Positions 25,850 to 33,894 of a DNA stretch of 64,000 bases are shown here, one piece after another. The translations under genes and the position numbers were made by a program. Within the stretch, counting starts at the first letter, position 1, and every line of letters begins with the position of its first letter. The stretch is from Hymenobacter busanensis (lineage in GTDB: Bacteria; Bacteroidota; Bacteroidia; Cytophagales; Hymenobacteraceae), in assembly GCF_008727865.1 (NCBI RefSeq), contig NZ_VTWU01000001.1:744001-808000 (forward strand). The letters are read 5' to 3'. The notes under the pieces are model-generated. The model did no database searches. It had not been told where the DNA came from and saw only the letters and a list, made by a program, of their open reading frames with translations.

Positions 25850-27136
25850 TTAGGCGGCTGGCGCCCGGCTCACAAACTGAAACGTCTGGCGGGTGCGCTG
25901 CTCCAGCAACAGCTCACGGCCGTGTGTCAGCTCGCCGATGGCTTCAGGCGTGTAGTTTTTGATGGTATACAGCTCCAGGCCGGTGTTGTAGTAGATGGTA
26001 AACTGTTCGCGCAATTGCTCCAGCAGCTTGCGCACGCGGTACTCGTGCCAGTCGGTGCACACCGAAAAGCTGATGGCCGAGTTCTGCATCAGGTTGATTT
26101 TGAGCCGTACCTGCGCCAGCGCCCCGAAAATTACCTCCAGGTTTTCCTCCGAAATGAACGTAAGGTCCTTCGACTCGAAGGAAATCAGGCACTGATCGGT
26201 CTTGCGGATGTAGGCCGGCACCAGCGGTGCGTGCTTGCAGTCGTGAATCTTGGTGCCCTCGGCCTCGGGGTCGACAAACGACTTGACAAACAGCGGAATG
26301 CCGCGCACGGCCAGCGGCTTGATGGTTTTCGGGTGAATCACCGAGGCCCCGTAGTACGCCATTTCGATGGTTTCCTGGTAGCTGATTTCGGGGTAGCGCA
26401 CCGTGTTCGGGAAAATCTTGGGGTCGGCATTGAGCAGGCCCGCCACGTCCTTCCAGATCGTCACCGACTCGCCGCCGAGGCAGTAGGCCAGAATGGCGGC
26501 CGTGTAGTCGGAGCCTTCGCGGCCGAGCGTGGTGGTTTGGCCGCTGCTGGTGCCGCCCAAAAAGCCCTGCGTGAGCACCGGGCCGTGCGGCAGCATGGGC
26601 AGCACCTGGTCGCGCAGGTTCCGCTCGGTGGTGGGCCAGTCGACGCGCCCTTCGCGCCAGGTGTGGTCGGTACGAATGAGCGGGCGCACATCGAGCCACT
26701 GCGCGCCGGTGGCCGCGGCCACAATGCAGGTGGCCAGCAGCTCGCCGTAGCTCACAATCTGGTCGTACTGCCGGTCGTAGTCGCCTTTGGTTACGTTGCC
26801 GAGCCGGTCGCCCAGTTCTTGCAGCAGGGTGTAGAGCGCGCCGCATTCGACTTGGCCTGCGGCATTGCGCGGCGCCTCGGGCAGCAGCTCTTCGGCCACG
26901 CCCACGTGAAACTGCCGGAGCGCCTCCAGCGGCTGGGCGTAACATTGGCCCTCGTAGGCGAGCTGAAACAGGTGTTCGAGCGCGTTGGTGGTCTTGCCCA
27001 TGGCCGATACCACCACCAGCAAAGGCTGGTTGGCGGACTGCCGCCGAAGGATACGGTGCAGGTTGCGAATGGCGGCGGCGTCTTTGACGGAGGCACCGCC
27101 GAATTTGTATACGCGAAGCGGAAGCGAAGGCAGCAT
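25850..27136 (-). CDS. lysC: Aspartate kinase
   Basis: 428 residues. The kinase domain has VYKFGGASVKDAAAI at the N-terminus, LGREGSDYTAAILA, and the IWKDVAGLLNADP and GASVIHPKTIKP blocks; two C-terminal ACT domains follow (about 300-420), with SFESKDLTFISEENLEVIF and LMQNSAISFSVC. It phosphorylates aspartate, the first step to lysine, threonine and methionine; the ACT domains bind feedback amino acids. It is monofunctional, not fused to homoserine dehydrogenase. A TACTTTTG element ends only five bases before the ATG, so the mRNA may have almost no leader. Confidence 0.95.
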   Translation of the reverse strand: MLPSLPLRVYKFGGASVKDAAAIRNLHRILRRQSANQPLLVVVSAMGKTTNALEHLFQLAYEGQCYAQPLEALRQFHVGVAEELLPEAPRNAAGQVECGALYTLLQELGDRLGNVTKGDYDRQYDQIVSYGELLATCIVAAATGAQWLDVRPLIRTDHTWREGRVDWPTTERNLRDQVLPMLPHGPVLTQGFLGGTSSGQTTTLGREGSDYTAAILAYCLGGESVTIWKDVAGLLNADPKIFPNTVRYPEISYQETIEMAYYGASVIHPKTIKPLAVRGIPLFVKSFVDPEAEGTKIHDCKHAPLVPAYIRKTDQCLISFESKDLTFISEENLEVIFGALAQVRLKINLMQNSAISFSVCTDWHEYRVRKLLEQLREQFTIYYNTGLELYTIKNYTPEAIGELTHGRELLLEQRTRQTFQFVSRAPAA

Positions 27137-27141
27137 GGGGT

Positions 27142-27149
27142 CAAAAGTA
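27142..27149 (-). promoter_or_regulatory. Promoter -7 element TACTTTTG (aspartate kinase)
   Basis: Exact match on the minus strand with only five bases before the ATG at 27136, which points to a leaderless or near-leaderless mRNA. Confidence 0.55.
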
Positions 27150-27182
27150 GAAAAACGGCCCGCAGATGCGCGCGAAAACCCG

Positions 27183-27190
27183 TAGTTTTG
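27183..27190 (+). promoter_or_regulatory. Promoter -7 element TAGTTTTG (fbp)
   Basis: Exact match 41 bases before the ATG at 27232, 34 bases from the divergent aspartate kinase element. Confidence 0.6.
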
Positions 27191-27231
27191 CCTATCCAGA
27201 CATTGCCTTTTCCCCTTTCCTTACTGCTGAT

Positions 27232-28263
27232 ATGGACAATCACTCCGACCGCCTCGCGCTACCGGTAGGCACTACTCTCGACCGGTTTATCATGCGCAAG
27301 CAGGAAGATTTCCCGTACGCTACCGGCGAACTGTCGCAGCTGCTGCGCGACATTGCCCTGGCAGCTAAAATCGTGAACCGCGAAATCAACCGTTCGGGCC
27401 TCATCGACATCACCGGCGCCTACGGCCAGCAAAATGTGCAGGGCGAAGAACAGCAGAAGCTCGACGTCATTGCCAACATCCGCTTCATCCGCGCCTTGCG
27501 CAACGGCGGCGAAGTCTGCACGGTCATTTCCGAAGAGGAAGAGGACATGATTCAGACCGGCAAAACCCAGGGCAAATACGTGGTGGCCATCGACCCGCTG
27601 GACGGCTCGTCGAACATCGACGTAAACGTATCCATCGGCACCATCTTCTCCATCTACCGCCGCCAGTCGCCCATCGGGCAGGAGGGCACCATGGAGGACT
27701 GCCTGCAGAAAGGCGTGCACCAAGTGGCCGCGGGCTACGTGATTTACGGCTCCAGCACCATGCTCGTGTACACCACGGGCGCAGGCGTCAACGGCTTCAC
27801 CTACGAAGCCTCGCTGGGCGAATTTTTCCTCTCGCACCCCAACATCACCACGCCCAAAACCGGCACCATCTACTCCATCAACGAGGGCAGCGCCAACACC
27901 TTCTCGGAGGGCGTGAAGCAGTACGTGCAACACTGCAAAGACCAGAATTTCTCGGCCCGCTACATCGGTTCGTTGGTGGCCGATTTCCACCGCAACCTCT
28001 TGAAAGGCGGCATTTACATTTACCCCGGCACGGCGAAAAATCCCAACGGCAAGCTGCGCCTGATGTACGAGTGCAACGCCCTCGCCTTTGTGGTAGAGCA
28101 AGCCGGCGGCAAAGCCAGCACGGGCCTCAAGCGCATCATGGAAGTCGAGCCGCATGACATGCACGAGCGGTGCCCGCTGTTCATCGGTTCCACCGAACTG
28201 GTGGAGAAAGTGGAAGACTTCATCCGCAAAACCGAAACCATCGACGCGGCCCAGGAGGCCTAG
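27232..28263 (+). CDS. fbp: Class I fructose-1,6-bisphosphatase
   Basis: 343 residues from [20 protein letters not shown]. Metal and phosphate sites are visible: ISEEEEDMI for the acidic pair and [20 protein letters not shown] for the class I signature; [22 protein letters not shown] is the C-terminal substrate-binding block. It removes the 1-phosphate of fructose-1,6-bisphosphate, the committed step of gluconeogenesis. Translation from the ATG downstream of the TAGTTTTG promoter is preferred to one 66 bases upstream, which precedes that element. Confidence 0.96.
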   Translation: MDNHSDRLALPVGTTLDRFIMRKQEDFPYATGELSQLLRDIALAAKIVNREINRSGLIDITGAYGQQNVQGEEQQKLDVIANIRFIRALRNGGEVCTVISEEEEDMIQTGKTQGKYVVAIDPLDGSSNIDVNVSIGTIFSIYRRQSPIGQEGTMEDCLQKGVHQVAAGYVIYGSSTMLVYTTGAGVNGFTYEASLGEFFLSHPNITTPKTGTIYSINEGSANTFSEGVKQYVQHCKDQNFSARYIGSLVADFHRNLLKGGIYIYPGTAKNPNGKLRLMYECNALAFVVEQAGGKASTGLKRIMEVEPHDMHERCPLFIGSTELVEKVEDFIRKTETIDAAQEA

Positions 28264-28281
28264 TCTCTTCAGACCTGCATT

Positions 28282-28317
28282 AAAAAAGCCCTGCCGACGT
28301 ATCAGCAGGGCTTTTTT
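28282..28317. terminator. Bidirectional terminator
   Basis: AAAAAAGCCCTGC pairs with GCAGGGCTTTTTT, 18 bases past the fbp stop and before the convergent DUF5606 gene. Confidence 0.9.
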
Positions 28318-28338
28318 GTGCCCGGAAGCGGCTAAAGC

Positions 28339-28911
28339 CTACTCGCTTTTCTTGCGGCTGCGCTTGGGTTTGGTGTCGCCGGCTTCGGGGTTTTCCGAAG
28401 CATTGTCGGCGCCAGCCGTTTGGGCCGGTACGGCACCGGCCGTGCTCAGCGTGTCGGTGGTAGCGTCGGTTTCTTCGGCGTGCGCAGCGGCTTCGTCGCC
28501 AGCAGCAGCTTCGGCCGATTGGTATTCCAGGCGGTTGCTCACGGCTCCGTACCAAGTCACCAGCTTCTTAATGTCCGACATATACACGCGCTGCCGGTCG
28601 TATTCGGGCACTACCTCGCCCATAAACTTGCTCAGCGCCGCGTCGTCCGATTTGCTGGTCACCGGCAATTGCTTGCCGTACTTCTGGTACACGCGGTCAA
28701 ACACCTCCGTCAGCGGTACGGTGTGGTCGGGGTCTTCCGTGTAGATGGAAATTTCGTGCAGCAGCGACACCTTGTTGCGGGCCGAAGCCACCGAGCGGCG
28801 GCTTTGCTCGTCGAGCGTTTCCACCAGCACACCGTTGTGTGCGGGGCGCACCAGGCGGTACAGGCCGCTCATGCCGCTGATGGCGGCAATTTCCCTCAGG
28901 TCGTAGGGCAT
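28339..28911 (-). CDS. DUF5606 family protein
   Basis: 190 residues. The N-terminal 120 residues match the Bacteroidota DUF5606 pattern: LREIAAISGMSGLYRLVRPA, NGVLVETLDEQSRRSVASAR, KVSLLHEISIYT and TVPLTEVFDRVYQKYG. The rest is an acidic Ala/Glu/Thr-rich tail of about 60 residues ended by a basic patch (TKPKRSRKKSE). It is cytoplasmic and of unknown function; the fold resembles small RNA- or DNA-binding domains, but that is inference. Cotranscription with the TonB-like gene 31 bases upstream is likely. Confidence 0.85.
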   Translation of the reverse strand: MPYDLREIAAISGMSGLYRLVRPAHNGVLVETLDEQSRRSVASARNKVSLLHEISIYTEDPDHTVPLTEVFDRVYQKYGKQLPVTSKSDDAALSKFMGEVVPEYDRQRVYMSDIKKLVTWYGAVSNRLEYQSAEAAAGDEAAAHAEETDATTDTLSTAGAVPAQTAGADNASENPEAGDTKPKRSRKKSE

Positions 28912-28942
28912 AGGAGAAAAAAGTTGTGAAAGAAAGGCAGGA

Positions 28943-29449
28943 CTACTGCGCAGTGTTGGCGCCGGCCGCTCCCAGTTTAAAGGAAACGGGCAAGCTGGTC
29001 AGAATGGGGTAATCGGGTTTCTTGAATTGCAGCAGCTTCACCACGCGTAGGGCTTCCTCGCCGCAGCCACCGCCAATGTTCTTCACCAGCTTCACGCCCG
29101 ACATCGTGCCGTCGGGGTTCAGCGTGAAGCTCACGATACAGGTGCCTTGAATGCGGTTGCGGCGGGCCATCAACGGGTACTTCAGCTCTTTTTCGATGAA
29201 GGCGTACATGGCTTCCTGCCCGCCTTCGTAGTACTGCGCTACAGCAATGGTTTTGCCGATAGTGCCCGCACCGGCTTGGCCAGCACCAGTGCCGGCAACT
29301 GGCGTTTGGGCGTCGGCTGGCGTTACGTCGGGCGCTGGGGCACCCGCGGTTTCGGTCTTGGTTTTCACTTTCACTTTCTGCTGCGCCAAGGCCGGCGCGG
29401 CAGCAAAGGCTAGCAGGGCCAGGGCCAGCGTGAAGGTGGTTTTTTTCAT
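28943..29449 (-). CDS. TonB C-terminal-domain periplasmic protein
   Basis: 168 residues. A cleavable signal peptide ends at ALA-QQ (about 22), followed directly by a Lys/Thr repeat (KVKVKTKTE), a Pro/Ala/Gly-rich linker (35-62) and a TonB-like C-terminal domain (about 75-160) with YPLMARRNRIQGTCIVSFTL, NPDGTMSGVKLVKNIGGGC and EALRVVKLLQFKKP. There is no N-terminal anchor helix after cleavage, so unlike energising TonB it would be free in the periplasm. The Lys repeat recurs in the PorE-like protein at 30631. Confidence 0.82.
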   Translation of the reverse strand: MKKTTFTLALALLAFAAAPALAQQKVKVKTKTETAGAPAPDVTPADAQTPVAGTGAGQAGAGTIGKTIAVAQYYEGGQEAMYAFIEKELKYPLMARRNRIQGTCIVSFTLNPDGTMSGVKLVKNIGGGCGEEALRVVKLLQFKKPDYPILTSLPVSFKLGAAGANTAQ

Positions 29450-29523
29450 GGGTGAAAGAGAAAAGAGGGGGGTGGAGAAATCAAGGAATGAGGAAGCCGA
29501 GAGCAGGCAATTACAGGGCCAAT

Positions 29524-30141
29524 CTACGCATTCCCCTCCGCTTCCCGTAGCTGCTGATTCACTTCGTCGATGAAGCCGAGGACTTCCTCGCGCCCATCTC
29601 GGCCCACGGCCGAGGTAACGAAATGCCGCGGCAGCTCGTCCCAGGTTTCTCGCATCTTTTCCAGGAACGTGCGCACGTTCTGGGCCGTGCGTGAGCCCGA
29701 CTGCTTGTCGGCCTTGGTGAAGACCAGTACAAAGGGCACGCTCATTTCGCCGAGCATCGTGATGAACTCAAGGTCAACCGCTTGCGGCGGTAGGCGCGAA
29801 TCGATGAGCACAAAAACGCACGACAAATTGGTGCGTTTTTCCAAATATGCCCGAATCATTTTCGCCCAATTCGCGCGCGATTCTTTGCTCACGCGGGCAT
29901 ACCCATAGCCGGGTAAATCCACCAAATACCATTGCTCATTAATCAGAAAATGATTGATGAGTTGGGTTTTGCCCGGCAAGGAAGAGGTTTTGGCTAAACC
30001 CGACCTACCAGTCAGCATATTTATCAGCGAGGATTTTCCCACGTTGGAACGCCCAATGAAGGCGTATTCCGGCAAAGCAGGCTCGGGGCACAAAGCCACT
30101 TGGGTATTGCTGCAAATAAAACGGGCGTCGCGAATAACCAT
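29524..30141 (-). CDS. engB: Ribosome biogenesis GTPase EngB/YsxC
   Basis: 205 residues from MVIRDARFICSNTQVAL. GTPase motifs in order: GRSNVGKSSLIN (G1), KTSSLPGKTQ (switch I), DLPGYGYA (G3), VFTKADK (G4) and TSAVGRDG (G5). It helps assemble the 50S subunit and is usually essential. The start follows a TACTTTTG element at 30175-30182; an ATG at 30216 lies upstream of it. The reading frame is noticeably richer in A/T near its 5' end than its neighbours. Confidence 0.95.
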   Translation of the reverse strand: MVIRDARFICSNTQVALCPEPALPEYAFIGRSNVGKSSLINMLTGRSGLAKTSSLPGKTQLINHFLINEQWYLVDLPGYGYARVSKESRANWAKMIRAYLEKRTNLSCVFVLIDSRLPPQAVDLEFITMLGEMSVPFVLVFTKADKQSGSRTAQNVRTFLEKMRETWDELPRHFVTSAVGRDGREEVLGFIDEVNQQLREAEGNA

Positions 30142-30174
30142 ATGAAAGGGGCGAAAAAGCGAAATTGCAACCGG

Positions 30175-30182
30175 CAAAAGTA
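30175..30182 (-). promoter_or_regulatory. Promoter -7 element TACTTTTG (engB)
   Basis: Exact match on the minus strand, 33 bases before the ATG at 30141. Confidence 0.6.
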
Positions 30183-30268
30183 GGCACAAGCTCGATGACG
30201 AACGTGCGTAAGCCAAGGGAGTTCGTGTTATTTTTTTGCCGGTTTTCTTGCAGTTATAATACCGCTTC

Positions 30269-30276
30269 TATATTTG
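30269..30276 (+). promoter_or_regulatory. Promoter -7 element TATATTTG (distal)
   Basis: Exact match, with TTCTTG 18 bases upstream as a possible -33 element. Confidence 0.5.
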
Positions 30277-30390
30277 TGCGGCTCAACGTATCCCCATGCA
30301 GGTATTTTGCATCCGGCAATTTCTCTGCTTTTCGCGCCGAAGCACTGTAAAAATAGATTGCACCGGGCGAAGGTCGTATTATAAAATTTC

Positions 30391-30398
30391 TATCTTTG
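30391..30398 (+). promoter_or_regulatory. Promoter -7 element TATCTTTG (proximal)
   Basis: Exact match in an A/T-rich stretch, about 230 bases before the ATG at 30631; the likeliest main promoter of the PorE-like gene. Confidence 0.55.
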
Positions 30399-30505
30399 TC
30401 CGCCGCAATCTTCGTTTTTGGGGGTTTGCGCGCGGTTTTAGCCTGACTGCTGCAGTAGCCGACTGCAGTTCTTTTTGCTGAAATCAAACGCCGACAACTA
30501 ACCTT

Positions 30506-30552
30506 GAGTCGGGTTTTGAGTATATAGGGACGCTTTTGCCTACCCCCGACTC
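30506..30552 (+). promoter_or_regulatory. Leader hairpin (GAGTCGGG / CCCGACTC)
   Basis: An eight-pair stem closes a 31-base loop in the leader, about 80 bases before the ATG. No known riboswitch is recognised; no T-run follows. Confidence 0.3.
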
Positions 30553-30630
30553 TTCTTCCCAAGGAGTCTTCATCAAGCGAAACGCCACCACACTCCTTCT
30601 CGCAACTCCTTATTTCAAACTCCCCTTCAA

Positions 30631-32919
30631 ATGGACAACTTCGTCAGAAGGTTACTACAGGCTTCTTGCGCAATGGCCCTGACCGCTGCCGTGGCTCAGC
30701 CTTCCATGGCGCAGAGCACCCGAAAGCAGCTCAAGACCGCCAACAAATTCTGGGAACAAGAGAACTACCGCGCGGCCATTCCATTCTACGAGCAGGTACT
30801 GGCCAAAGAGCCCAACAACGCCCAGGCGCTGTTTCGGGCAGGTATTTCCTACATGTCGTTTGATAAGGAAAAAGCCAGCGACTACATCTACAAAGCCCAG
30901 AAGCTCAAGCCGAAGGTTTCGAAAGATGTGGAATACTGGCTTGGTCGTGTCGACCACCTGAACTACAACTTCGACGAGGCCATCACGCACTTCCAGGCGT
31001 ACAATGCCACGCTGAAGAAGAAAGACACGCGCCGCGCCGATTTGGCCCAGCTGATTCAGCACGCCAAAAACGCCAAAGTGCAGTTCAACTCGCCCAAGGA
31101 CATCTTCGTGAAGAACCTGGGGCCCACCATCAACTCGGCTTACTCGGAGCACAGCCCCGTTATTTCGTCGGATGACAAGTTGCTGTTGTTTACCTCGCGT
31201 TCGGAGAACGTGACCGGGGCCAACGCCAGCGGCGACGACGCCAAGAAAGGCAAAGGCAACGTGGCTTCGGACGGCGAGTACTACGAAGACATCTTCGAGT
31301 CGAAGCGCATTAGCGAAGACGAATGGGAGAAACCCCGCTCGCTCTCGGGCGCGCTCAACGGCAAAGGCCACGATGCCTCCATTCAGGTGTTCGACAACGA
31401 CACCAAGATGCTGATGTACCGCCAGGACGAAAATGGCGACATCTTCTACTCGGAAAAGAGCGGTGCCGACTGGACCGAGCCCAAGAAGCTGAACGGCAAC
31501 ATCAACTCCAAGCAATTTGAGTCGGACGCCTACATCACGCCCGACGGCCTGACCATTTACTTCTCGACCGGGAAGTACTCGGAGGACGGTCGTCTGGACA
31601 TTTACTACGCGACCCGCCAGCCCGGCGGCGACTGGGGCCCAGCCAAGAGCATCGGCAACGCCATCAACACCAAGTACGACGACGACAGCCCGTACCTGAG
31701 CCGTGATGGTAAGACCCTGTACTTCTCGTCGCGCGGCCACAACACGATGGGCGGCTACGACATTTTCAAGTCGGTGTACGACTCGATTGGCAAGAAGTGG
31801 GGTGCCGTGGAAAACATGGGCTACCCCGTGAACACGCCCGACGACGATACCTACTACCGTCTGTCGCCCGATGGCTCGTACGCTTACCTATCGTCGTACC
31901 GCATTGGTGGCTATGGTGAAAAGGACATCTACACCATCAACTATATCAAGAACGTCACGGTGAAGGGCAAGGTCTTCTCGTCCCGCGACAGCACGACGGT
32001 CATTCCGGGTGTAGAACTGGTGTTCAACGGGCAGACGGCCGACAAAACGGCCATCAGCTTCCGCGACGTAACCAAGCCCGACTCAGGCAACTACGCCGTG
32101 AATGTGTTGTCGGGCCGTACCTACCAGGTGGCCTTGTCGAAAGACGGCAAGAACATCACGACCGAAGAGTTTGCGGTGCCCATCGTGACCGAGGATTCAG
32201 CCACGATTACCAAGAACTTCTACGTGCCGTACGTGGACACCACGAGCATTGCTGGTGCCGGTTTCAAGAAGATTTACTTCGACACCGACAAATACAACCT
32301 GCGTCCCGAGTCGGTACGTGAGTTGAACAACATTGCCAGCCTGCTGAAAGCCAACCCTGGCCTGAACATCTCGATTGAAGGCCACTGTGACTCGCGCAAC
32401 ACCGACGAGTACAATATGGTGCTTGGTCAGAACCGCGCCAACTCGGCTTACAACTACCTGAAGAAAAACGGCATCACCGAAACCCGTATGGTAACGGTAA
32501 GCTATGGCGAGCGTCGCCCGGCTGCCCCGAATGATTCGCCGGAGAACATGCAGCTTAACCGCCGCGTGGAATTCCAGCCGATTCTAAAGGAAGGCCAGAC
32601 CTTGCAGGACGTTATGACGGCTCCCGGCGGCGGTGCTTCTACTACGCCGGCCACCGGCACCGGCACTACGACCGGCGCAACGGGTAGCGGTACCAGCACG
32701 CGCACTGCCGCGCCGCTGGCCCCTGGCAAAACCAAGATCAAAGCCGCTGACGGCACCAAGGTGAAAACCAAGGTGGACGAAGACAGCGACAAAGTGAAGG
32801 TGAAAACCGAAGCTCCGACCGGCGAAAAGAGCAAAACCACCACCAAGAATGGTGAGCTTGACTCAAAAGCCAAAGAAGCTACCGGCGACAAAACCAAGGT
32901 GAAAACCAAAAACGACTAG
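30631..32919 (+). CDS. PorE-like outer-membrane protein (TPR, beta-propeller, CRD, OmpA domain)
   Basis: 762 residues. Domains in order: signal peptide (about 1-28, cleaved at SMA-QS), TPR repeats (about 32-150), a propeller of PD40/WD40-like blades (about 165-438; SDAYITPDGLTIYFSTG, SPYLSRDGKTLYFSSRG), a carboxypeptidase-regulatory-like domain (about 440-520), a peptidoglycan-binding OmpA domain (about 545-652; YFDTDKYNLRPES, IEGHCDSRNTDEYN, NRRVEFQ) and a Lys/Thr-rich tail (653-762). This is the domain order of PorE of the type IX secretion system, which ties it to peptidoglycan. PorE is a lipoprotein; here there is no lipobox cysteine at the cleavage site. The tail repeats KVKTK. Confidence 0.85.
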   Translation: MDNFVRRLLQASCAMALTAAVAQPSMAQSTRKQLKTANKFWEQENYRAAIPFYEQVLAKEPNNAQALFRAGISYMSFDKEKASDYIYKAQKLKPKVSKDVEYWLGRVDHLNYNFDEAITHFQAYNATLKKKDTRRADLAQLIQHAKNAKVQFNSPKDIFVKNLGPTINSAYSEHSPVISSDDKLLLFTSRSENVTGANASGDDAKKGKGNVASDGEYYEDIFESKRISEDEWEKPRSLSGALNGKGHDASIQVFDNDTKMLMYRQDENGDIFYSEKSGADWTEPKKLNGNINSKQFESDAYITPDGLTIYFSTGKYSEDGRLDIYYATRQPGGDWGPAKSIGNAINTKYDDDSPYLSRDGKTLYFSSRGHNTMGGYDIFKSVYDSIGKKWGAVENMGYPVNTPDDDTYYRLSPDGSYAYLSSYRIGGYGEKDIYTINYIKNVTVKGKVFSSRDSTTVIPGVELVFNGQTADKTAISFRDVTKPDSGNYAVNVLSGRTYQVALSKDGKNITTEEFAVPIVTEDSATITKNFYVPYVDTTSIAGAGFKKIYFDTDKYNLRPESVRELNNIASLLKANPGLNISIEGHCDSRNTDEYNMVLGQNRANSAYNYLKKNGITETRMVTVSYGERRPAAPNDSPENMQLNRRVEFQPILKEGQTLQDVMTAPGGGASTTPATGTGTTTGATGSGTSTRTAAPLAPGKTKIKAADGTKVKTKVDEDSDKVKVKTEAPTGEKSKTTTKNGELDSKAKEATGDKTKVKTKND

Positions 32920-32942
32920 CGCCCATCAGCGCCTGGGTTTGC

Positions 32943-32977
32943 AAAACGGGTCGGACAGTGTCCGGCCCGTTTTTTTG
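32943..32977 (+). terminator. Terminator of the PorE-like gene
   Basis: ACGGGTCGGA pairs with TCCGGCCCGT (one G-U) and runs into seven T. Confidence 0.88.
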
Positions 32978-33168
32978 TTTTAAGTAAGCTGTTCTCGTTG
33001 CAGCCTTGTAAACAAGTTCAGCTGCAATTAACCAGCTAGTTAGGGGCGTGTCTGGCCGAGGGCTATGTTGTTCGAGATGCCCGAAACGACGCATTTTCTA
33101 ACAATATGGCGTGCGGCTCGTTCTATTTGGGCAATTTGCGGCTTCTTTCGCCGTTTGCTTGACCACTC

Positions 33169-33894
33169 ATGAGCGTAGTTCCCTACAAAGACGACCCCAC
33201 GGGCAAGAAGTCCCAGGTTGCCCACATGTTCAACAGCATTGCGGGCAAGTACGACTTCCTGAACCACTTCCTGAGCGCGGGAACCGATATTTACTGGCGC
33301 CGCAAGGCCGTGGGTGAACTGCGGCAACTGCGCCCGGCCCGCATTCTGGATATTGCCACCGGCACCGGCGACTTCGCCTTCGAAACCCTGCGTGTGGGGC
33401 CGGAGGTGCAAGTGACCGGCGTGGACATTTCGGAAGGCATGCTGGAAGTGGGGCGGCGCAAGGTGCGCGAGCGGGGCTTGGGCCACCGCATCGAGCTGCA
33501 ACTGGGCGACTCGGAGAACCTGCCGTTTGACGACAATACGTTTGATGCGGTTACGGCCTCGTTTGGGGTACGTAACTTCGAGAACCTGCCACAGGGCTTA
33601 GCCGAAATGCGCCGCGTGCTGCGGCCGGGTGGCAAGCTGGTGATTCTCGAATTTTCGAAGCCGCGCACGTTTCCCTTCAAGCAGGCGTATAACTTTTACT
33701 TCCGGCACATTTTGCCGGTGTTTGGCAAACTGATTTCCAAGGACCAATCGGCCTACACGTACCTGCCCGAATCGGTGCAGGCGTTTCCGGACGGCCCCGC
33801 TTTTCTGGCCGTTCTTCAGCAGGTTGGTTTTACTTCCCCTCAATGGCAACCGCTCACGTTCGGCATCAGCTCCATCTACACCGCCACCAAATAG
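33169..33894 (+). CDS. ubiE: Demethylmenaquinone methyltransferase (UbiE/MenG)
   Basis: 241 residues. S-adenosylmethionine-binding motif I is LDIATGTGDFAFETL; the family signatures YDFLNHFLSAGTDIYWRRKA and VTASFGVRNFENLPQGLAEM, and LRPGGKLVILEFSKP, are complete. It puts the methyl group on demethylmenaquinone, the last step of menaquinone synthesis. Its 3' end overlaps the porT-like gene by 52 bases. The ubiE-porT order is one I associate with many Bacteroidota, so the link is likely old. Confidence 0.96.
   Translation: MSVVPYKDDPTGKKSQVAHMFNSIAGKYDFLNHFLSAGTDIYWRRKAVGELRQLRPARILDIATGTGDFAFETLRVGPEVQVTGVDISEGMLEVGRRKVRERGLGHRIELQLGDSENLPFDDNTFDAVTASFGVRNFENLPQGLAEMRRVLRPGGKLVILEFSKPRTFPFKQAYNFYFRHILPVFGKLISKDQSAYTYLPESVQAFPDGPAFLAVLQQVGFTSPQWQPLTFGISSIYTATK

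Larger units (their letters stand above)
30183..30630 (+). promoter_or_regulatory. Long AT-rich leader region of the PorE-like gene
   Basis: About 450 bases with no credible gene; short frames on both strands have no start context or family likeness. It holds two exact TAnnTTTG elements on the plus strand (30269-30276 and 30391-30398) and, in the presumed leader, a hairpin at 30506-30552. It is the most A/T-rich stretch of the window. The size of the leader, about 225 bases from the nearer element, is unusual beside the 15-110 bases seen elsewhere here. Confidence 0.55.

Noticed and set aside
30254-30562. Open frame of about 102 codons on the minus strand in the PorE leader region
   Set aside because: Very basic, no start context or promoter on that strand, no recognisable domain, and it overlaps two plus-strand promoter elements.
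33000-33025. Nested hairpin GCAGC-CTTG-TAAA-CAAG-GCTGC before ubiE
   Set aside because: It follows a clear terminator and has no T-run or conserved motif that I can see; left without a call.
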